64,000 nt of DNA from the NCBI GenBank assembly GCA_029265795.1, contig JAJUGV010000003.1, positions 35,659 to 99,658 of the forward strand, given 5' to 3'. The stretch is from Alcaligenaceae bacterium (GTDB lineage Bacteria > Pseudomonadota > Gammaproteobacteria > Burkholderiales > Burkholderiaceae_B). The position numbers and the translations under genes were made by a program. The notes under the pieces were generated by a model. It saw only the letters and a program-made list of their open reading frames with translations. It had not been told where the DNA came from and did not search any database. Below, piece by piece: positions 20,247 to 33,820 of this stretch (positions are counted from its first letter, which is position 1; each line of letters opens with the position of its first letter).

Positions 20247-21580
20247 GGGGGCTGCTTTCTGGCGGGACGTGGCGGGCTCGTCTGACTGCGCTGCGTGAAC
20301 AGAAATTTTTGGGCCACGTGGCCGCGCTAATGACGGGCTCAGTCATTGCGCAGGCAGTGCCGGTACTGTTGAGCCCCGTGCTGACACGCTTGTATGTGCC
20401 CGCGGATTTCGCCGCCTTTGCCCTTTTCATGTCGGTGAATGCGGTGGTGTCCGTTGTTGGCGCTGCGCGCTACGATCAGGCGATCCTGCTGCCCGCCACA
20501 GAGGAAGACGCCCTTAACATCGTGGCACTTTCCTGGATCGTACTCACGACCTTGTGCATGGTGCTGTCGCTAGTCATCGCCCTGTCCTACGGCGGCTTGC
20601 CCGCTAGCTGGCTGGAAACGTTACACGGCGACTGGCTCTACCTGTTACCGGCGGCGGTGTTCTTCAGTACGTCATTCCAGATTCTTTCCAACTGGAACAA
20701 CCGCTGTGGGCGCTTTCCCCAGCTTGCTGTCAGCCGGGCCGTGCAAGGGTCTTTAGGAGGCGTCGCACAGTGCGGCATGGGCTATGGCGGGCTGCACGGC
20801 ATAGGGCTGATCTGGGGCTGGTTGCTGGGTCAGGTCGCAGGCCTGGGCATGCTGCTGCGAAGTAACCTGGCCTCATTACTGGAGGGGCGCTCCAAAATCG
20901 AGCGAGCACGGCTCGTGGCCAATGCGCGTCACTATAAGCGCTTCCCCCTGCTTTCTACCTGGGGCTGCCTGTTTGACAGTGGTGCTTCGATGATGGTGCT
21001 GCTGATCATCAGTCACACCTTTTCCAGCACCGTCACCGGCCTGTTCAGTTTCACTCAGCGCGTACTCGCCATGCCGTTGTTTCTGATCTCGAGCGCTCTT
21101 GCCCAGGTGTTGCATCAACGCATCGCTCAGATGAATAACGAGGACGCCACGGGCATTCTGCCTTACGTCCTGCGCGCCGCTGCCGCCCTGACGGCCATCG
21201 CCATTCCGTTTGTCGTCGTGCTAAGCCTTTTCGGGGTGGAGCTCTTTACCTTCGTGTTCGGCGCTCAATGGGCCGATGCCGGCAGATATGCCGGCCTGAT
21301 CTCCATGGCCGTAGGCATTCGCTTCATCGTCAGCCCACTCACCGTCGTGCTCGCGCTCAATCACAACGTTAAGAGCGCTGTCCAGTGGCAAGTGCTGTAT
21401 TTCTTCAGTGTCACCCTCACACTGGCGCTGGGCAACCATCTGCCCATCGACGATTTTCTCAAGCTCTTCGTCGTGCACGAGCTCGTTCTCTTTGCCATCT
21501 ATTTCCTCCTCATCATCAAAGGTGCGAAGCGGCGCCCCGACGCCGCTCCGTCGCCCTTGGCTAATGAATCGGTTACCTGA
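20243..21580 (+). CDS. wzx: Lipid-linked repeat-unit flippase, Wzx-like
   Basis: A 445-residue MATE/MOP-superfamily membrane protein with about 12 spans. The opening KFLGHVAALMTGSVIAQAVPVLLSPVLTRLY is the classic Wzx N-terminus, followed by FAAFALFMSVNAVVSVVGAARYD. It would flip the undecaprenyl-linked repeat unit to the periplasm for Wzy. The GTG start at 20243 overlaps the preceding stop (GTGA); an internal ATG at about residue 30 would remove part of helix 1 and is unlikely. Confidence 0.9.
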   Translation: MRGLLSGGTWRARLTALREQKFLGHVAALMTGSVIAQAVPVLLSPVLTRLYVPADFAAFALFMSVNAVVSVVGAARYDQAILLPATEEDALNIVALSWIVLTTLCMVLSLVIALSYGGLPASWLETLHGDWLYLLPAAVFFSTSFQILSNWNNRCGRFPQLAVSRAVQGSLGGVAQCGMGYGGLHGIGLIWGWLLGQVAGLGMLLRSNLASLLEGRSKIERARLVANARHYKRFPLLSTWGCLFDSGASMMVLLIISHTFSSTVTGLFSFTQRVLAMPLFLISSALAQVLHQRIAQMNNEDATGILPYVLRAAAALTAIAIPFVVVLSLFGVELFTFVFGAQWADAGRYAGLISMAVGIRFIVSPLTVVLALNHNVKSAVQWQVLYFFSVTLTLALGNHLPIDDFLKLFVVHELVLFAIYFLLIIKGAKRRPDAAPSPLANESVT

Positions 21581-21603
21581 CGACCCCCAAACAGGAGCGT
21601 TTC

Positions 21604-23496
21604 ATGTGTGGTATCACCGGCGGATGGTGGTCCGCCCCCCCTTTGCATCTTGAGCGCCGCATGGCGGCATCCCTGCATACTCTGCGGCTGCGCGGCCCCA
21701 ATGATAGTGGCTGTCGCTATCTGGGCGTCGCGGGTGGACGCCTTGCCCTGGGTCATACCCGCCTGTCTGTGATCGATCTGAGCGACCTGGCCCGGCAACC
21801 CATGAGTTCGCCGGATGGCCGCTACTGGATCATCTTCAACGGCGAAATCTACAACTATCGTGAACTACGTCGTGAACTGGTCGCGTTGGGACGGACATTT
21901 CGTTCCCAATCCGACACGGAAGTTTTGCTGGCGGCCTGGATTCAATGGCATAAAGAGTGTCTCACGCGCCTGGAAGGGATGTTCGCCTTCGTCATTTACG
22001 ACAGCACTAAGAAGACGCTATGTGCGGCGCGCGACGGCTTCGGCATCAAGCCCCTTTACTATTCACAGCGCAATGGCCGCCTGCTGTTTTCCTCGGAACC
22101 GCCGGCATTGCTGGCATTGCGCAGCGGAGAGCAGCCGCGCGCCAATTGGCAACGGTGCTACGACTACCTGGTGCACGGCGATTATGACAACAGCGCGCAG
22201 ACCTTCATTGATGACATCCAGGCACTGAGACCCGGCCACTGGTTCGAACACCATCTGGAGCGACCCGCTGCCATCGTGCAGCAGATATGGTGGCAGCCGG
22301 ATACCCGCCAGCATTCACAATTGAGCTTCGATGACGCCGTCGACGCCGTCCGAGATCAGTTCCTGCGCAGTGTCAGGCTGCACTTGCGCAGCGATGTGCC
22401 GCTGGGTGCCACGCTATCCGGTGGAATCGACTCTTCAGCCATTGTCTGCGCCATCCGGCACCTTGAGCCCGACCTACCCCTGCACACTTTCAGCTACGTC
22501 GCCGCCAACGATCGGCGCTCGGAAGAGCACTGGATCGATCGTGTAAACGAACATGTGGGGGCCATCTCACACAAGGTGGTCGCAGGCCCCGATGATTTGG
22601 CGCGAGACCTTGAACCCCTGATTGCCCTGCAGGGCGAGCCATTCATGAGTACATCCGTCTACGCGCAATATCGCGTATACGGGCTGGCGCGGGAACACGG
22701 TATCACCGTCACCCTCGAAGGTCAGGGTGCGGACGAACTACTGGGCGGCTATGTCGGTTTTCCAGGACAACGCATGCTTAGCATGTTGGAACAAGGCCGC
22801 ATTCTGGAGCTGCAACGCTTCGCCTACCAATGGTCTCGCTGGCCGGGTCGCAGCTATGGGCGCGCCTGGCAGTTTCTTGCAGCCGCAGCCCTGCCTGACA
22901 GCCTGTTTCACATTGCACGGCATTACACGGGGCGGGCGCCGGCCCCTCCTTGGCTACAGGCCGACATGCTGCGTGAAGCGGGCGTGGACATGCGCTATAT
23001 GCGCGAGGCTCGCAAACCCGAGGCGCGGGGCCGCCGCGTTGTGGAGTCGCTGGCTCATTCGCTGCACCAACGTTTTCTGCCAGGCTACCTGCGCGAGGGT
23101 GACCGCAACTCCATGCAGTTTTCGGTAGAAAGCCGCCTGCCTTTTCTGACGCTTCCCATGGCGAAACTAATGCTGTCTCTGCCCGAGGAATATTTAATTT
23201 CCGCGGGGGGGGAAACCAAACACGTGTTTCGCGCGGCCATGCGCGGCATCATCCCGGACGACGTGCTGGATCGCCGCGACAAGATCGGCTTCGAGACTCC
23301 CGAATTCGACTGGCTGAGCGCCATGTCTGACACCGTACGCGGCTGGCTGGCCCACGGTGAGGAAATCCCTTTCATCAATTACCCCGAGATGATGCGGCAG
23401 TTCGACGTCATCATGAGCGGGCGTCGCCCCTGCAACACGCAACTCTGGCGCTGGATCAACTTCATCAAGTGGCACGAACAGGCCGGCGTGCAGTAA
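21604..23496 (+). CDS. Asparagine-synthetase-like glutamine amidotransferase (uronamide-forming, WbpS type)
   Basis: A 630-residue AsnB-family protein. The mature N-terminal Cys2 (MCGITGGWW) is the class II glutaminase nucleophile, with RLRGPNDSG and FNGEIYNYRELR in the ammonia-producing domain. The ATP-pyrophosphatase domain has the loop LSGGIDSSAIV near residues 270-280 and LEGQGADELLGGY. Such enzymes in O-antigen loci (WbpS, WbmC-like) amidate the carboxyl of a uronic acid. The wlbABCD product here is a diacetamido-uronic acid, so conversion of ManNAc3NAcA to its amide is the likely job. True asparagine synthesis is the alternative. Confidence 0.85.
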   Translation: MCGITGGWWSAPPLHLERRMAASLHTLRLRGPNDSGCRYLGVAGGRLALGHTRLSVIDLSDLARQPMSSPDGRYWIIFNGEIYNYRELRRELVALGRTFRSQSDTEVLLAAWIQWHKECLTRLEGMFAFVIYDSTKKTLCAARDGFGIKPLYYSQRNGRLLFSSEPPALLALRSGEQPRANWQRCYDYLVHGDYDNSAQTFIDDIQALRPGHWFEHHLERPAAIVQQIWWQPDTRQHSQLSFDDAVDAVRDQFLRSVRLHLRSDVPLGATLSGGIDSSAIVCAIRHLEPDLPLHTFSYVAANDRRSEEHWIDRVNEHVGAISHKVVAGPDDLARDLEPLIALQGEPFMSTSVYAQYRVYGLAREHGITVTLEGQGADELLGGYVGFPGQRMLSMLEQGRILELQRFAYQWSRWPGRSYGRAWQFLAAAALPDSLFHIARHYTGRAPAPPWLQADMLREAGVDMRYMREARKPEARGRRVVESLAHSLHQRFLPGYLREGDRNSMQFSVESRLPFLTLPMAKLMLSLPEEYLISAGGETKHVFRAAMRGIIPDDVLDRRDKIGFETPEFDWLSAMSDTVRGWLAHGEEIPFINYPEMMRQFDVIMSGRRPCNTQLWRWINFIKWHEQAGVQ

Positions 23497-23575
23497 CACT
23501 CGCCCGGTCAGCATTTCCGGCCACTCATTCCCCTGTCTGCCGTTTCCACAGGACGTTTCCACAGGAGCCACGTCT

Positions 23576-25654
23576 ATGGATTCCATTATCGACAAACCGA
23601 CCTCTGATGTGCGTCACCGACCACACGGAGGACCTGCCAGCTTGCGCGCTCGACTGCTTGCCCTGCCGCGCCTGAAGAAGCGGATGCTGCAGGTCACGGT
23701 CGATACCGGTTTGATCTGGTTTTCTCTATGGTTGGCGTTCTTCCTGCGAATGGATGACCCCCGTGCCGCTCAACCGCTGGGCGGCCATGCCTGGCTGTTC
23801 GCTATGGCGCCCTTGCTGATCATCCCTGTACTGGCGAAGGCGGGCCTATATCGAGCCGTGTTGCGCTACCTTGGCCCCGCAACGCTCTGGAGCATGGCAT
23901 TCGCAGTTTGCGTGTCCGCCATACTGCTGGCAGCGGCGCTGTGGCTGCATGGCCCGGGCCCCGTGCCGGTTCCACGCTCCGTCATCCCCATTCACGCCCT
24001 GTTGAACTTGGCCTTGCTCGGCGGCGTCCGTGTACTGGCGCGTGCCTGGTTTCAAAGCGGTGGCACCCCCCTACCGCGCCGCGAGGCGCCTGGGGCTTTA
24101 GCCGCCCCGCACCCTAAAAACGTTGCCATCTATGGGGTCGGCGTCGCCGGCAATCTGCTGCTTGCCACCTTGCGCAAAGATCGCGGCCGCAGGGTGGTCG
24201 CTTTTCTGGACGACAACCCCGACCTGCATGGCCGTACTATCTCCGGCGTGCCGGTCCATGACTCAGCACGCATCGGCTGCCTGGTGGACCGACTGGCGAT
24301 CAGCGAAGTCTTGCTAGCCCTGCCGTCAGTCAGTCGGGCGCGCCGCCACGCAATCATCGGTAAGCTGGCGCTCTACCCGTTCACGGTGCGCACGATACCC
24401 GGCTTCCGTGAGTTGACTCAGGGCAAGCTAAAAGTGGACGAGCTGCGCGAGGTCGATATCACCGACCTCCTAGGGCGTGATCCCGTGGAACCGGATGTCG
24501 AGCTCTTGGAACGTTGTATCCGCGACCTCACGGTAATGGTGACCGGCGCGGGCGGGTCGATAGGTTCCGAACTGTGCCGCCAGATTTTGCGCAACGGTCC
24601 TAGTATTCTGATCCTGTTTGAGCACTGCGAGTACAACCTGTACAAGATTCAGAACGAGCTTGAAGATCGGATCCGACGGGATCGGTTAAAAACCCAGGTA
24701 GTGCCGATTCTCAATTCTGTACGTGACCAGCAGCGGCTGTTTGACGTGATGTCCGCCTGGAACGTCGACACGGTGTATCACGCCGCCGCCTACAAGCATG
24801 TGCCGATGGTGGAATGCAATATGGCCGAGGGCATCCTGAATAACGTATTCGGGACGCTTTATTCTGCGCAGGCTGCGCTGCGTGCCGGTGTCACCAATTT
24901 CGTGCTGATTTCGACCGACAAGGCCGTACGCCCCACCAATACCATGGGCTGCACTAAGCGGCTGGCCGAGTTGATACTGCAAGCCCTGGCGGCGGAGCCC
25001 GAACCCATTCCCTATGGGGACCACAGCGGAATTGTGCTGCCCAACCGTACCCGCTACACCATGGTGCGCTTCGGAAATGTTCTCGGATCCTCGGGCTCGG
25101 TGGTGCCACGCTTCAGGGAACAGATCCTGGCAGGTGGGCCCGTCACTGTGACCCACCCCGAGATCACGCGCTATTTCATGACCATTCCGGAGGCTGCCAC
25201 ACTGGTCATTCAAGCCGGGTCCATGGGCACTGGCGGAGACGTCTTCGTGCTCGACATGGGCGAGCCCGTCAAGATAAGTGATTTGGCCGAGAAAATGATT
25301 CTGCTTTCAGGATTGACAGTGCGTACTTCTGAAAACCCAGAGGGGGACATCGCAATTGAATTCGTGGGCCTGCGTCCGGGAGAAAAGCTCTACGAAGAGC
25401 TACTAATCGGACACGATGTTTCACCCACTCGCCATCCCATGATCATGCGTGCCAATGAAAATCGCCTGGAATGGGAAACCCTGAAGACGATACTGGAGGA
25501 ACTCACCCTGGCCATTGCAGACGACAATTACCCACGTATGCGTGAGCTCTTCACGCAAGTTGTGGACGGCTATCACCCCGAATCGGAAATGGTGGACTGG
25601 ATCCACCTGCATCACACCACCGCCTGCGCCGGTCTCACTCAGCCCGCACGCTAG
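23576..25654 (+). CDS. wbpM: UDP-HexNAc 4,6-dehydratase, WbpM/WlbL/CapD type
   Basis: A 692-residue inner-membrane nucleotide-sugar dehydratase. Four membrane helices occupy the first 160 residues (VDTGLIWFSLWLAFFLRMD, then three more). A CoA-binding-like Rossmann region starts at KNVAIYGVGVAGNLLL, and the catalytic SDR domain has NAD motif TGAGGSIGSELCRQIL near 322-338, VYHAAAYKHVPMVE and the active-site run NTMGCTKRLAE. The full-length WbpM form makes UDP-2-acetamido-4-keto-6-deoxy-hexose, feeding the aminotransferase at 19014. It is the last gene of the locus; no further same-strand polysaccharide gene follows. Confidence 0.93.
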   Translation: MDSIIDKPTSDVRHRPHGGPASLRARLLALPRLKKRMLQVTVDTGLIWFSLWLAFFLRMDDPRAAQPLGGHAWLFAMAPLLIIPVLAKAGLYRAVLRYLGPATLWSMAFAVCVSAILLAAALWLHGPGPVPVPRSVIPIHALLNLALLGGVRVLARAWFQSGGTPLPRREAPGALAAPHPKNVAIYGVGVAGNLLLATLRKDRGRRVVAFLDDNPDLHGRTISGVPVHDSARIGCLVDRLAISEVLLALPSVSRARRHAIIGKLALYPFTVRTIPGFRELTQGKLKVDELREVDITDLLGRDPVEPDVELLERCIRDLTVMVTGAGGSIGSELCRQILRNGPSILILFEHCEYNLYKIQNELEDRIRRDRLKTQVVPILNSVRDQQRLFDVMSAWNVDTVYHAAAYKHVPMVECNMAEGILNNVFGTLYSAQAALRAGVTNFVLISTDKAVRPTNTMGCTKRLAELILQALAAEPEPIPYGDHSGIVLPNRTRYTMVRFGNVLGSSGSVVPRFREQILAGGPVTVTHPEITRYFMTIPEAATLVIQAGSMGTGGDVFVLDMGEPVKISDLAEKMILLSGLTVRTSENPEGDIAIEFVGLRPGEKLYEELLIGHDVSPTRHPMIMRANENRLEWETLKTILEELTLAIADDNYPRMRELFTQVVDGYHPESEMVDWIHLHHTTACAGLTQPAR

Positions 25655-25792
25655 CGAATATACAAAAAAGAGTTACCGTACAGTATCGATTTGAAGCGTT
25701 TACAGGCATTGCCCCAACAATTATGAAACAGGTTCTGGTCCACAATAGGCTGCATGACCTAATGGATTTACCGGAAGAAAAAGGGGCTTGTC

Positions 25793-26116
25793 ATGAAGAA
25801 ACTGTTTTTGCTGGGGCTCGCTCTGTCTGCCGGCCTATTCAGCGCGACCGCCAAGGCCGATGTGGATGTGCATATAGGGATAGGCGTGCCCGGCGTCGTG
25901 ATAGGAACCGGCGGCCACCACCACTACCATCCCCCCGCGAGGCATTACCACTACAGCCCGCCGGTGGTTTACTACTATCCCGAAAAAGTCTACAAGCACA
26001 AGCATAAGCACTACAAGAAACACCCGCATCGGAATCAACACCGTCATCACCTGCGCCATGGGCACCGCCCGGGGCCGCCGCCCCATGCCCATGCACGCGG
26101 CCATTGGAGCCGCTGA
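25793..26116 (+). CDS. Exported His/Tyr/Pro-rich small protein
   Basis: A 107-residue protein with a clean signal peptide (MKKLFLLGLALSAGLFSATAKA, cleavage after AKA). The mature part is dominated by His, Tyr, Pro and Lys: GGHHHYHPPARHYHYSPP, then a Lys/His run KHKHKHYKKH, then HRHHLRHGH. This composition would bind transition metals such as Zn, Ni or Cu, or polyanions; no family domain is present. AAGGGG lies before ATG 25793. It is separated from wbpM by 138 bases and is closed by a perfect terminator, so it is probably its own transcription unit. Function is unknown. Confidence 0.8.
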   Translation: MKKLFLLGLALSAGLFSATAKADVDVHIGIGVPGVVIGTGGHHHYHPPARHYHYSPPVVYYYPEKVYKHKHKHYKKHPHRNQHRHHLRHGHRPGPPPHAHARGHWSR

Positions 26117-26132
26117 ACAGATGCGACTTAAC

Positions 26133-26180
26133 AATGAAATTGGGCGGTGTGCGTGAACCAGCACACCGCCCAATTTCATT
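26133..26180. terminator. Perfect 20-bp bidirectional terminator hairpin
   Basis: The arms 26133-26152 and 26161-26180 are exact reverse complements, 20 bases each, with an 8-base loop. The outer part is A/T-rich (AATGAAATT / AATTTCATT), giving U-rich tails in both directions around a GC core GGGCGGTGTGC. It separates the His-rich protein gene (plus) from serS (minus). Confidence 0.92.
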
Positions 26181-26201
26181 TCCGATTAACTTCGTGTAGG
26201 C

Positions 26202-27539
<1,338 letters not shown>

Positions 27540-27597
27540 TCAGCCGGAATATATTTTGGAATCAAAGGTTATACAAAAAAGCAGGCATGGCGCGGCA

Positions 27598-28938
27598 TTA
27601 CCCGGACTTGTACTGGTCATCAAGCTGACGCAAGAACGCCAGCTTTTGCTGGATTTTACCTTCCAGGCCGCGATCTGTCGGCTCGTAGAATCTGGGACGC
27701 AAACCGTCGGGGAAATAATGTTCGCCCGCAGCGTAGCCGTATGGCTCGTCATGGGCATAACGATAAGCCCTGCCGTGACCCAATTCTTTCATGAGCTTGG
27801 TGGGAGCGTTGCGCAGATGCATAGGCACCGGCGCACTGCCGTGCTGCTCGGCGTAACGGCGGGCCGCCTTATAGGCGTTGTAGACCGCGTTGGATTTGGC
27901 GGCACAGGCCAAATAAACCACGGCCTGCGCAAGCGCCAGCTCGCCTTCGGGCGAACCGAGCCGCTCGTAGATATCGGCCGCATTGAGTGCCAGCTGCGTT
28001 GCGCGTGGGTCGGCCAAGCCGATGTCTTCGACCGCCATGCGTATGAGACGCCGGGACAGGTAGCGGGGGTCGGCGCCCCCATCGAGCATACGGGCAAACC
28101 AATACAACGAGGCGTCGGGGTCAGACCCCCGTATCGATTTGTGCAGGGCGCTGATCTGGTCGTAGAAAGCATCACCACCCTTATCGAAACGCCGCAAATT
28201 CTGCGATAAAGACGTTTCCAACCAGCCCGCGTCCACGACCTCCTGCCCCGCGTTGCGTGCCGACTCGGAAACAATTTCCATAGCATTGATGAGTCGCCTC
28301 GCATCGCCATCGGCCCAACGTGCCAACTGCTCGCGGGCAGCGGCTTCGAACGCCAGCGGGGGCTGGTTGGGTTCGGCGTTAATAACTTCGAGCGCCCGGT
28401 CGATCAGATCGCCAAGTTCCTCAAGGCTGAGGGCGTGCAACACGTACACACGGGCGCGCGATAAGAGCGCTGAGTTCACTTCAAAAGACGGGTTCTCGGT
28501 CGTGGCACCGATAAACGTGAACAGCCCGCTTTCCACATAAGGAAGAAAAGCGTCCTGCTGCGCCTTGTTGAAGCGATGCACCTCATCCACGAACAGAATC
28601 GTGCGTCGCCCGCGCGCCTGCGCCGCCTGCGCAGCCACCACCGCATCGCGGATGTCCTTCACCCCACCCAACACGGCGGATATCGCGATGAACTGGGCAT
28701 CAAAGCCCTCGACCATCAGCCGCGCCAACGTGGTTTTGCCCACACCCGGCGGACCCCAGAAGATCATCGAATGCGGCCGACCGGACTCGAACGCCACCCG
28801 CAACGGCTTGCCCGGACCCACTAGGTGTGTCTGCCCTACCACCTGATCAAGCCGGCTGGGACGCATGCGTTCGGCAAGGGGCGCCGCCACAGCTGCGCTG
28901 CCCGGTTCACCGGCAAATAGATCGTTACTCATGACCAT
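27598..28938 (-). CDS. rarA: Replication-associated recombination protein A (RarA/MgsA)
   Basis: A 446-residue AAA+ ATPase related to clamp loaders that acts at stalled replication forks. Walker A is WGPPGVGKTTLARL, Walker B is ILFVDEVHRFNKAQQD and sensor 1 is FIGATTENPSFEVN. The C-terminal tetramerisation domain includes DPDASLYWFARMLDGGADPRYLSRRLIRMA. The start may be the ATG at 28938 or the one two codons on at 28932. It begins 6 bases after lolA, a gene order common in proteobacteria. Confidence 0.97.
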   Translation of the reverse strand: MVMSNDLFAGEPGSAAVAAPLAERMRPSRLDQVVGQTHLVGPGKPLRVAFESGRPHSMIFWGPPGVGKTTLARLMVEGFDAQFIAISAVLGGVKDIRDAVVAAQAAQARGRRTILFVDEVHRFNKAQQDAFLPYVESGLFTFIGATTENPSFEVNSALLSRARVYVLHALSLEELGDLIDRALEVINAEPNQPPLAFEAAAREQLARWADGDARRLINAMEIVSESARNAGQEVVDAGWLETSLSQNLRRFDKGGDAFYDQISALHKSIRGSDPDASLYWFARMLDGGADPRYLSRRLIRMAVEDIGLADPRATQLALNAADIYERLGSPEGELALAQAVVYLACAAKSNAVYNAYKAARRYAEQHGSAPVPMHLRNAPTKLMKELGHGRAYRYAHDEPYGYAAGEHYFPDGLRPRFYEPTDRGLEGKIQQKLAFLRQLDDQYKSG

Positions 28939-28944
28939 GCTGAA

Positions 28945-29571
28945 CTATTGCACCTGGACGACGTCTACGTCGGCGGGCAATACGAGTATGAAGGTGTCGG
29001 CAGGCAAGTCAGGGTTAGCAGTGATGTCAGCCAGACCGATGCGTGTGGTCTGGCCAAACGCATCCAGTAGTTCCAGGCGTCGCGGCAGGTCTTGAGCGAA
29101 GCCGATATCGACATGAACGAAGCCGGCATCGCCACTACGCGGTGTGGCACGCAGCCAACTCAGACCGTCGCGGTCAGCCTGGGGGGTTATTTCGAAGGCT
29201 TGTTCGAGGCTACCCGAGCCGAACAGAATCGCTGCGGGGGATGCGCCGATGGACTGATCGACCGGACGTTCGGTCACCTGAGCCAGGTCGGGATCGTATT
29301 GCCGCAGCAGTTTGCCGTCTGACACCACCCATTGTTCGTAAGGTTGCTGCGTATGCCAACTGAAGCGGCCGGGGCGCTGAAACGCGAACTCGCCTTGCTG
29401 AGCCTGCCTTGCTTGCCCCTGGGCATCGACAACCTGTTGGGTGAAGCTACCCGTCGCAGACTGGACCCCCGTCACGAAGCGCTGCAGTTGCGACTTCGCG
29501 TCCGCTGCCATAACCGGCACACATCCAAGCATGAAGGCCACGCCCACCAGCCATTTCACAGCTGTCTTCAT
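28945..29571 (-). CDS. lolA: Outer-membrane lipoprotein carrier protein LolA
   Basis: A 208-residue periplasmic chaperone that carries lipoproteins from LolCDE to the outer membrane. The signal peptide is MKTAVKWLVGVAFMLGCVPVMAAD. Family features are QLQRFVTGVQSATGSFTQQV, GEFAFQRPGRFSWHTQQPYEQWVVSDGK and LDAFGQTTRI. GGGAG sits 5 bases before the chosen ATG at 29571; the longer frame reaching to 29724 lies in the ftsK 3' end and is not used. It lies between ftsK and rarA, as in E. coli. Confidence 0.96.
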   Translation of the reverse strand: MKTAVKWLVGVAFMLGCVPVMAADAKSQLQRFVTGVQSATGSFTQQVVDAQGQARQAQQGEFAFQRPGRFSWHTQQPYEQWVVSDGKLLRQYDPDLAQVTERPVDQSIGASPAAILFGSGSLEQAFEITPQADRDGLSWLRATPRSGDAGFVHVDIGFAQDLPRRLELLDAFGQTTRIGLADITANPDLPADTFILVLPADVDVVQVQ

Positions 29572-29602
29572 AGAACTCCCAGCTAGCGGGAAGCGCGCAT
29601 AC

Positions 29603-31951
29603 TTAACCATCATCACCCTTGCCCGCCGGAACAAGAATTTCACGATTGCCGTTGGATTGCATGGGCGAGACCAGACCGGCCTGTTCCATTTGCTCCAATA
29701 GCCGTGCGGCGCGGTTGTAACCAATGCGCAGGTGGCGCTGCACGGAAGAGATCGATGCCCTGCGGTTCTTCAGCACGATCTCCACCGCCTGATCGTACAA
29801 CGGGTCGGATTCAGCGTCTGTAAACCCTGTAACGGAGCCCACACCGTCGCCGGTCTCACCTTCGCCACCTTCCAGCACACCGTCGATGTAGTTGGGTTCG
29901 CCCTGTTCCTTAAGCGCATCCACCACCCGGTGTACTTCGTCGTCGTGCACGAAGGCCCCGTGCACGCGCACCGGCAACCCGGTGCCGGGAGGCAGATACA
30001 GCATGTCCCCGAGACCCAACAGCGTTTCAGCACCCATTTGATCGAGAATGGTGCGCGAGTCTACGCGCGAAGACACCTGAAATGCGATACGTGTAGGAAT
30101 ATTCGCCTTGATGAGGCCCGTAATGACATCCACACTGGGGCGTTGGGTAGCGAGGATCAGGTGGATCCCGGCCGCCCGCGCCTTCTGCGCCAGCCGGGCG
30201 ATCAACTCTTCGATTTTCTTGCCCACCACCATCATCAGGTCGGCGAGCTCGTCGATCACCACCACAATGAACGGCAAAGTGGTAAGGGGTTCGGGCTGGT
30301 CCGGCGTGAGCGAAAACGGATTGGGAATAGGCTCTTCACGCTTCTGCGCCTCACGAATCTTGGCGTTGTAACCCGCCAGATTGCGCACCCCCAACTTGCT
30401 CATCAAGCGATAGCGCTTTTCCATTTCCGCCACGCACCAGTTCAGGGCATTACCGGCCTGGCGCATATCCGTCACGACCGGCGCCAGCAAATGGGGAATG
30501 CCTTCGTAGACACTCATCTCGAGCATCTTGGGATCGATGAGGATCAGACGCACCTGACTGGGATCGGCCTTATAGAGCAAGGACAGAATCATTGCGTTGA
30601 TACCGACCGACTTACCGGAACCGGTAGTACCGGCCACCAGCAAGTGGGGCATCCTGGCGAGATCGGCCACTGGGGGATTGCCGGCGATGTCTTTGCCCAG
30701 CGCCAACGTCAGCAGAGAAGAACTGGCGTGATACACCTGTGAGCCGATGATTTCTGACAGCCGCACGATCTGGCGTTTGGGGTTGGGCAGCTCAAGGCCC
30801 ATGAGATTTTTTCCGGGAATGGTTTCCACCACCCGGATATTCACAAGACTTAGTGCTCGCGCCAGGTCCTTGGCCAGATTGACGATCTGACTGCCTTTGA
30901 CGCCCGTGGCGGGCTCGATTTCATAGCGGGTGATGACAGGCCCCGCCTGAGCGGACACCACGGTAACCCGCACGCCGAAGTCGGACAGCTTCTTCTCGAT
31001 AAGCCGTGAGGTGTATTCAATGGTTTCGGGGCTGACCGTCTCTGGGCGTTCCTCCGGCGTATCGAGAAGCCCGATGGCCGGTAGATCACCGGACGCCGGG
31101 TCCGTGGGCATGGCGAACAAGGTTTTTTGTTTCTCCTTTTCAGCGCGGATCGACTTGGGCACCGTTGTCACGGCGGGTTCAATACGCACCGGCTGTTCGT
31201 GAACCAGCTCCTCCTGCTTGGCCACCACCGTTTCTTCCCGCTTGGCCTTGCTGACTTTGCCCACTCGGCGGTCGTCGCGCGCAACCTTCAGCTCTACGAG
31301 TTTGAGGAAACCGCGCTCCACCAGCGTACCGACCCTTTCAGCCACCTGGAGCCACGAAAAACCAAAGAAGAGGCTTGCGCCCACCGCCACCAGTACCAGA
31401 AAGCCCAAAGTACAACCGGCCAAGCCGAAGGCCGAAGCCAGCACATCAGCCAGTAACCGGCCGATCTGCCCTCCCGCGCCGGCCGGTAATTCAGCGCCCA
31501 GCTGCCGCAGATGCAAGGCTTCTATGCCCATGCACCCAATGAATAGCATGACGAACCCGATGCCGATCTCCCAACGCACACGCGGCAGGACTTCAGCGGG
31601 GGCATTGTGAGTGTATGAGCCGGTCAGCCTGAGAAAGCCGACCACGACCCGATGCGCCAGCAGCACTACCCACAACCAAGTGGAATGACCGAACAGGAAC
31701 AGCAGGAAGTCGGCGACGTGAGCACCGAGGATCCCGCCCCGATTCTGCGTGACACTAGAGTGCACGGAATGCGACCAAGCAGGGTCGGCGGGGTCCCATG
31801 TGCCGAGCACCAGGGCCAGCCATGCCGCCAGCGCGGCAAAGACGATCCAGCGCGCTTCGCGCGCCAGACCGGATAGTCGGGTCTGGAGCGCAGAAGGGCC
31901 GTTCCTGACATTGCGGGATGAACGTGTGGGGGTAGCAGGTAGCCTAGCCAT
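29603..31951 (-). CDS. ftsK: DNA translocase FtsK
   Basis: A 782-residue (from ATG 31951) septal DNA pump. Four to five N-terminal membrane helices ([76 protein letters not shown]) precede a short charged linker, the motor domain with Walker [15 protein letters not shown] and Walker [16 protein letters not shown], and a C-terminal gamma winged helix ([23 protein letters not shown]) that reads KOPS. It is the short-linker form usual in Betaproteobacteria. Other ATG codons at 31960 and 32011 are possible; the last would overlap the divergent trxB start. Confidence 0.97.
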   Translation of the reverse strand: MARLPATPTRSSRNVRNGPSALQTRLSGLAREARWIVFAALAAWLALVLGTWDPADPAWSHSVHSSVTQNRGGILGAHVADFLLFLFGHSTWLWVVLLAHRVVVGFLRLTGSYTHNAPAEVLPRVRWEIGIGFVMLFIGCMGIEALHLRQLGAELPAGAGGQIGRLLADVLASAFGLAGCTLGFLVLVAVGASLFFGFSWLQVAERVGTLVERGFLKLVELKVARDDRRVGKVSKAKREETVVAKQEELVHEQPVRIEPAVTTVPKSIRAEKEKQKTLFAMPTDPASGDLPAIGLLDTPEERPETVSPETIEYTSRLIEKKLSDFGVRVTVVSAQAGPVITRYEIEPATGVKGSQIVNLAKDLARALSLVNIRVVETIPGKNLMGLELPNPKRQIVRLSEIIGSQVYHASSSLLTLALGKDIAGNPPVADLARMPHLLVAGTTGSGKSVGINAMILSLLYKADPSQVRLILIDPKMLEMSVYEGIPHLLAPVVTDMRQAGNALNWCVAEMEKRYRLMSKLGVRNLAGYNAKIREAQKREEPIPNPFSLTPDQPEPLTTLPFIVVVIDELADLMMVVGKKIEELIARLAQKARAAGIHLILATQRPSVDVITGLIKANIPTRIAFQVSSRVDSRTILDQMGAETLLGLGDMLYLPPGTGLPVRVHGAFVHDDEVHRVVDALKEQGEPNYIDGVLEGGEGETGDGVGSVTGFTDAESDPLYDQAVEIVLKNRRASISSVQRHLRIGYNRAARLLEQMEQAGLVSPMQSNGNREILVPAGKGDDG

Positions 31952-31960
31952 GGCGGCCAT

Positions 31961-31966
31961 TATAAT
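31961..31966 (+). promoter_or_regulatory. TATAAT box between ftsK and trxB
   Basis: TATAAT at 31961-31966 matches a sigma-70 -10 box 32 bases before the trxB start. The overlapping ATTATA (31959-31964) reads TATAAT on the minus strand, toward ftsK. No convincing -35 box is visible for either direction, so the call rests on the -10 matches alone. Confidence 0.4.
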
Positions 31967-31986
31967 TGGCTGATGTTCAAATTTAG

Positions 31987-33775
<1,789 letters not shown>

Positions 33776-33820
33776 CGATAACCGTGCCCTAAAAGCTGAA
33801 CGCGGGGGCCAAAACGACTA

